Position numbers and translations under genes: made by a program
Shown here: piece by piece, positions 59,111-64,000 of the stretch
How positions within the stretch are numbered: position 1 is the stretch's first letter
How the letters are laid out: every line of letters starts with the position of its first letter
Source: Sympetrum striolatum
Taxonomy: Eukaryota; Arthropoda; Insecta; Odonata; Libellulidae
DNA: 64,000 nt
Direction of reading: 5' to 3'
Assembly: GCA_947579665.1 (NCBI GenBank)
Contig: OX388347.1
Location: forward strand, 40,308,943 to 40,372,942
Notes under the pieces: model-generated
Seen by the model: the letters and a program-made list of their open reading frames with translations, nothing else
Databases searched by the model: none
Told to the model about the DNA's origin: nothing

Positions 59111-62100
59111 ATAATAATATTCGTTCGGGTGACTTTGCAGGCAAGGTTTATCCATGACGCACGTTACGTATAAAGGCACTTTTGACACTTTTCCTTATTA
59201 TTCTGATTCATATTTAGGTCAATGTTACGTATTTTCTGCGAAAGAGTGAAAAAGTCATACGTACATATACGAAGTAGGTGCCCGATCATGGGAAACGATG
59301 GAATTTCTGGGGAGTTTATTGCTTAGGTTTACGCTCCGAACTCAGAAATCAAGCCCATTTTTTAGGTAAATGGACACCACTCGGACTTTGTCTCGCGGAT
59401 CATTACACCGAAGGAACTTAAAAGGGACAAACATCTCCGACGGCTGGATCGTCGAGAGCGTCTCCTTAGAAACTCCTGCCGCATTCCACCAGAGGAGTGC
59501 GTTACCAGGTTGTGCCCACCAACCGAAAATATCCACCGCTCCGAGGCAAATACTTTCTGGGGACGAAAATGGAATATGGTGGGGGTTAGAGGTGTGGTCT
59601 ATCGATTTCTGAGGGAGCCTGAGGGGGTGGTGGAGGGAAAATCCAGAGAGGCCGCCGAGATCAGTGTAGGTGGTATCGCAAAAAAGGGGAGAAGAAGAGA
59701 GCGTGCGTGGCTTCCCCCTCATGTGGAGAGCTTCTGTGTGGAGGTCCGCGTATTGCGGGGAAAAGAAACGGTGCCGAAGGGGTGAATGGATGAAACGGAA
59801 ATGTATAAACAAAAGGGCCCCTCATACTTTTCGAAGAGAGTGCTTAATTATGAGCAGGTGTTCTCTCTTTTCTTCTCTCTCTTCCCCAGCATCATCCCTC
59901 TTTTTTACGCACCCCGTTCCCCACACACTCACACGCTAACTCTGTGGGTTTTTCCCTCTAACCGAGGCTATTCCCATAAGGGTGGGACGTAAGGGAGAAA
60001 AGAAGAGTTGGGATGATGGTAGAAAGGGCGTGGGGATGAGGTGGTTGTGCAAAAGTGGGGCGAGAATTGGAGAACAAGAAGAAAAAGATGGAGCTGTAAA
60101 ATAGAAAGGAGGATAGGGGTGAGGTTGAAGGAGACAGAATGGAAGAAAAATTGTGGAGAAAGAGAATGACAAGGGAGAGGGAAGGTAAAAATGGTTGAGA
60201 AGAGAAATATAAAGGATTTGTTGGAAGTGGAAAGGTTCAGAAAGAAGTCAGAAATGTGGTGGTAATCGAAGAGGAAAGCAAGAGGAATGTGAAATAGTGA
60301 AAGTTTTTATATCATTATTAATATTTAATATTTACATCCGAAATTGAAATGCAATAATTTTCATCATTAGTTAAAGTCTCGAAATTCATTATAAGGACAT
60401 TTATTATTAGGTACCGTATGACGACCAGAAAAAATAAATCTGCAATATAATAGGAGTGTGACATAGGAGAGGAAAAAGATAAAGTTAAAAAAATCACATA
60501 TCTGATTAGACCGACATGGTTTTCGTGATATTTATAAGAAAACGTTAACTTAAGAAACATGTTATTTAAGGGAAAAATCTTTTTTTAGTATAAAGCCAAG
60601 ATACGCCAAACTTTGTCACTTAGAATATTTATAAAATTAACTGATGCTAAAAGTGGAACTTGTGAAGTCAAGGTGTTGGCCAAAGGTATCTATTTCTTCG
60701 TTAAATGGAGTAATAATTGATTGTAGTCTCTTTTATTTTTATGAAAATAATAAAGTAATATTTAAAGAATTATTTAAAAAACGTATTAGGGAGATCAAAA
60801 CGTTTTACTGCTCGTGTTGCACCAAAAGTTTATGAATTACGTGACACTGAAATTTCACCAAACGAAACAATATTTAAGAGTTTTTGGAAATGGAAAAATT
60901 TTACAGAAGCCATTAGAATTCATTTCATGGGTAGAAATAAAGATCAAATTGTGAAATATTTCCAGGATATAGATTGATAAAAGTGGAACCGGCTTTGTTT
61001 AACAATGCATAAAGGCGCAAATGGCTTGACGGCCACGTGCTACCTCCACAGACCTATGTTTTAAGTTATAAATATACTCCAAGAAAACCGGAAACCGGAT
61101 CAATGTAACTGAGCCCTATGCTAATGTACGGAGAGTAAATAGACAAGCGTATGGAAGAACTCGGGAACGAAGAATCAAAGGTGTATCTGAGAATGAGAGG
61201 AGAAGAAGGAGGTAAACGAAAGGTAAGAGAGCGAGATGAATTAAAATGTTATAAAAGCAGACAAACAAGCGAGGAGGAAGAATTAGCGGGTAATGAAAGA
61301 GAAGTAATCTGGACAAGAGAAAATCGAGGGAGAGGAGCTAATGCGAGGGAAGATATATAACTGCGGAAGGAGAGAGAATGTGGGAAGAAAGAACAGACGG
61401 GAAAAAAGAAGATATATAAACCCTGGAAGAAACAGCATCGGGAGATAATGAGGAGCAGCAATAGGGAGATGAATTTGAGGAAAGAAAGAATGAAATATAC
61501 GGGGGAACAGGAAGGAAGAAAGGGTGGTTTAGCAGGAGGGACGTTAAGGCAAAAGGGAGCAGATAACGACATGGAAAGAAAACAGAGTTGGAAAACTAGA
61601 GAGGAATAGGAGAGAAGCGAGTTTCGCCAACTTTCAATCCTATTTTGGCCCAAGTTTGGTCCCTCATCCTCTTTCACGCACCTTCTCATTATTTAAACAC
61701 AGGAGTCGGGCGCCTTTCCTCGCATCCCTTGTGCATTTAAGGATTGCCGTATTGGAGTCTGGTCGTCAGGGAGCGAGGGACGAGGCTGTTTTCTTTCCAC
61801 CCCCAGACGCACACATCGGCCGGTCTTCAGGAGGAGGAAAAAACATCTCAGCCGTGTGTTTCGCCACGAAATAAAGAGGAGAGAGGAATTTTCCGGTGGG
61901 GAATAAGAATCCGGGTACGACTCTTCTTCTTTTGTATCTCCGAGCGCCGTTCTTCTCCAACGTTTTCCCTTCATTCGTGGAATGATTCGAATTTCTGAGG
62001 TGAAGGTTTACGTCAAGTAATCGAGTGGCTGATTGTTTGTAAGTTGAAACTGGGGGGGCATGTATTGGTGGTAGACATTGGTCTTACGATGTAGTGAAAT

Positions 62101-64000
62101 GTAGTAAAAGAAAATGTTACCGAGTGGTGGCGAACCATCATCCTAACCAGTATGAGTCAATTACTCAAATCTGGGCAGTGGACTTACGCCCAACTTGGAT
62201 TGGACCTACGCCCAACTACGCACAACAAAGCTTGGATTTAAACTTGACTAGGATATCTTTTTACCCCATTTTATCTCAAGACCGGGCATAAATGGAAGAA
62301 ACTCACTCATGACACTTATTACTATCTCACTGTCTTCTTTTAGGTAGAAAAGGTTTTACCGTGATTTTTGTCGTTGTTTCTTGTTAGTATTATTCACAAA
62401 TTTTAAGCTTTGACCATGGAGGCCTTCATGAAGCGAAGGATATAGATTTATAGATATCTCGATTTAGGAATCAGGAAAAGATTGGTTAAATCCTTGATTT
62501 AGTGTTTTTCTGTATGGATGTGAAAAGTGCACCTTTAGAAAAAGGAAAGAAAACATTTGGAGACCTTCGAGATGTGTGACATAGAATGGAAAAAGTATGC
62601 TCAGTTGATAGGAAAACAAATACGATGCTGTAGGTGGTTAGGAAGGAAAGAGTTTTAATAGAAATCGGTAAGCATTATCAAAAAAAGATAGATAGTACTA
62701 ATATTAAGAAGAGAAGGAATGCTAAAGAAAAAATTGAGAGTAGAATACAGAAACTGGAATAAAGCAAAGGCAGATGATGTCACATGACGTGAAGAAACCA
62801 AGAAGCTAAATAAATGGCATTGAATAGGGAATATAGAAACATATGAACTAATCGAATGGTGAAACTGTCGTGTGATAAGAGAATAATATTTTTATGTGCT
62901 GTCGGTATTAACCCGTTTCTCATATTGGGTATTTTAAGAGAGAAAAAGCGGTTGCGGACAGGGATTTAAAGAGAGATTTAAAATACTTTTTAATCCGTTG
63001 CGCAGCTGGCAGAGAGCTTTCGCTGTAATCAGTTCAAGGAACACAGCAAGAGTTCTGGAAATAGAGTCGTTCTTAGAAGTATTATATACGATTTGTATTT
63101 CAATAGACAAGCCATCATCTTCAAGGGTCGAGCTTTCTAAGCTTTCCCAGCATCGTATCTTGATGGAAAGAATACATTTAAGAGCACAGCACAATTCAGA
63201 GAATATGTATATTTCGTTTACTTTACCTCACTTCTGTCTCTTCCGTCATGGATTTGACGATGTGGAAGCTACCGATATATGAGTAGTACTGAGAATTGCC
63301 CTTGATCTTAATAATATCTTGTTGAATCTATGTGCTACTCCTGGTACTGCACTTAAGTGGAAATTTTCTATTCATAGTATTCTGCCTCAGTGAGCAGAGC
63401 AAAGGTATATTACCTCCCTTACTCTTTACTCTCACTCATGCTAAAACCCATTCCCGTTCTAGAGCTTCTAGTAACTGAAGTGGCTGAAGGGTTGAGAATC
63501 CAATCAGCCTCCTGGCTGTTGATTTTATACAAAGACAGATCTTCACTTAATCATTTCTCGCACAAAAAATCCCTCGCTTGAGGTTAGGATAACTCGTTTT
63601 TATGTTAAAGCGCTTCATTTCAGTTCATTTGCTTTCTTAATCAGTTAAAGTTGTGTATGCGCAACTAGGGTATGAATAAACGTACGATATCTCTTTTTGA
63701 GTTACGGAATTGTTCTTACAAATAATATGATCCATACTCACTACTACTCCGGAATGAGTGAACTTTTTGAGGTCTTATTACCATGAAGCGACTAATTCAA
63801 GCTTTAATAATGAGAACTTGAGGTATCAATTTGCAGGATAACGTCTAAAGTATAAAGCAATGATTTACGTCTGAGAAATAAGATAGCTTTATTGTCTAAA
63901 ATAGTTTGATTTATACAAATTTATTTTATCTATTCATGATACTGCAAGAATGAAGAATCATTACTGCGAATTCCGTTACTTATAGACACTCAGCCAGTGA
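59111..64000. other. Non-coding, with purine-rich blocks
   Basis: The block at 59340-59820 has a 156-codon minus frame and plus frames of 80-91 codons overlapping it. One minus-strand acceptor (TTTTCGTCCCCAG) lies in it, but no partnered donor could be fixed. Purine-rich plus-strand tracts at about 59980-60290 and 61140-61620 generate long pyrimidine-coded minus frames without domains. From 62000 to the end the DNA is AT-rich with no supportable exon. Confidence 0.4.

Noticed and set aside
59342..59812. 156-codon minus-strand frame with an acceptor-like site (TTTTCGTCCCCAG)
   Set aside because: No good donor follows in frame, the three frames compete, and no cysteine pattern or signal peptide links it to the CUB gene.
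1..64000. CRISPR arrays, rRNA genes, viral genes and toxin-antitoxin systems
   Set aside because: No regularly spaced short repeats, rRNA signatures or compact gene arrays are present. The sequence has animal nuclear genome features.

Overview
The window looks like nuclear DNA of an invertebrate animal, most likely an arthropod. It is about one third G+C and dominated by AT-rich non-coding sequence. It has one canonical tRNA gene, tRNA-derived SINEs with target-site duplications, terminal-inverted-repeat elements, and short protein-coding exons separated by introns of many kilobases. Nothing points to bacteria, a virus or an organelle: there are no long recognisable ORFs, operons or ribosome binding sites. 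The species cannot be read from the sequence.

Coding content is sparse. The best-supported gene is on the minus strand: two exons (52611-52794, then 44343-44534) join across an intron of about 8.1 kb with matching phase. Together they encode nearly a whole CUB domain with its four cysteines, so this is part of a secreted or single-pass membrane protein whose other exons lie elsewhere. On the plus strand there is a convincing small exon (23495-23573) and a weaker candidate (3475-3602) whose phase would fit it. I do not recognise that protein. Most long ORFs lie in purine-rich or pyrimidine-rich tracts that are poor in stop codons and look like chance.

Layout. 1-23 kb: mostly non-coding, with a diverged direct repeat (about 3 kb), a tRNA-derived SINE (11.0 kb), several strand-asymmetric GC-richer blocks and a small repeat cluster (22.3-23.1 kb). 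23.5 kb: plus-strand exon. 26.0-31.0 kb: a composite repeat about 5 kb long bounded by 14-bp inverted ends. It holds a hairpin, a TG microsatellite, a 317-bp tandem repeat, dispersed internal repeats, an inserted 1.46-kb inverted-repeat element flanked by TTAA-like sites and, inside that, a SINE with a 13-bp target duplication. 31-43 kb: AT-rich non-coding DNA with a large AT microsatellite. 43.3-52.8 kb: the CUB gene, with a 340-bp tandem repeat beside one exon and a SINE, a 156-bp tandem repeat and a small TA-flanked MITE in the intron. 52.8-64 kb: non-coding DNA with an intact tRNA-Gly(GCC) and a decayed tRNA-like element.

The most informative feature is the nesting of mobile elements. Two insertions sit inside one copy of a locally repeated sequence, and the sister copy preserves the empty site, so the insertion points can be read within the window. 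I found no undescribed multi-gene system.
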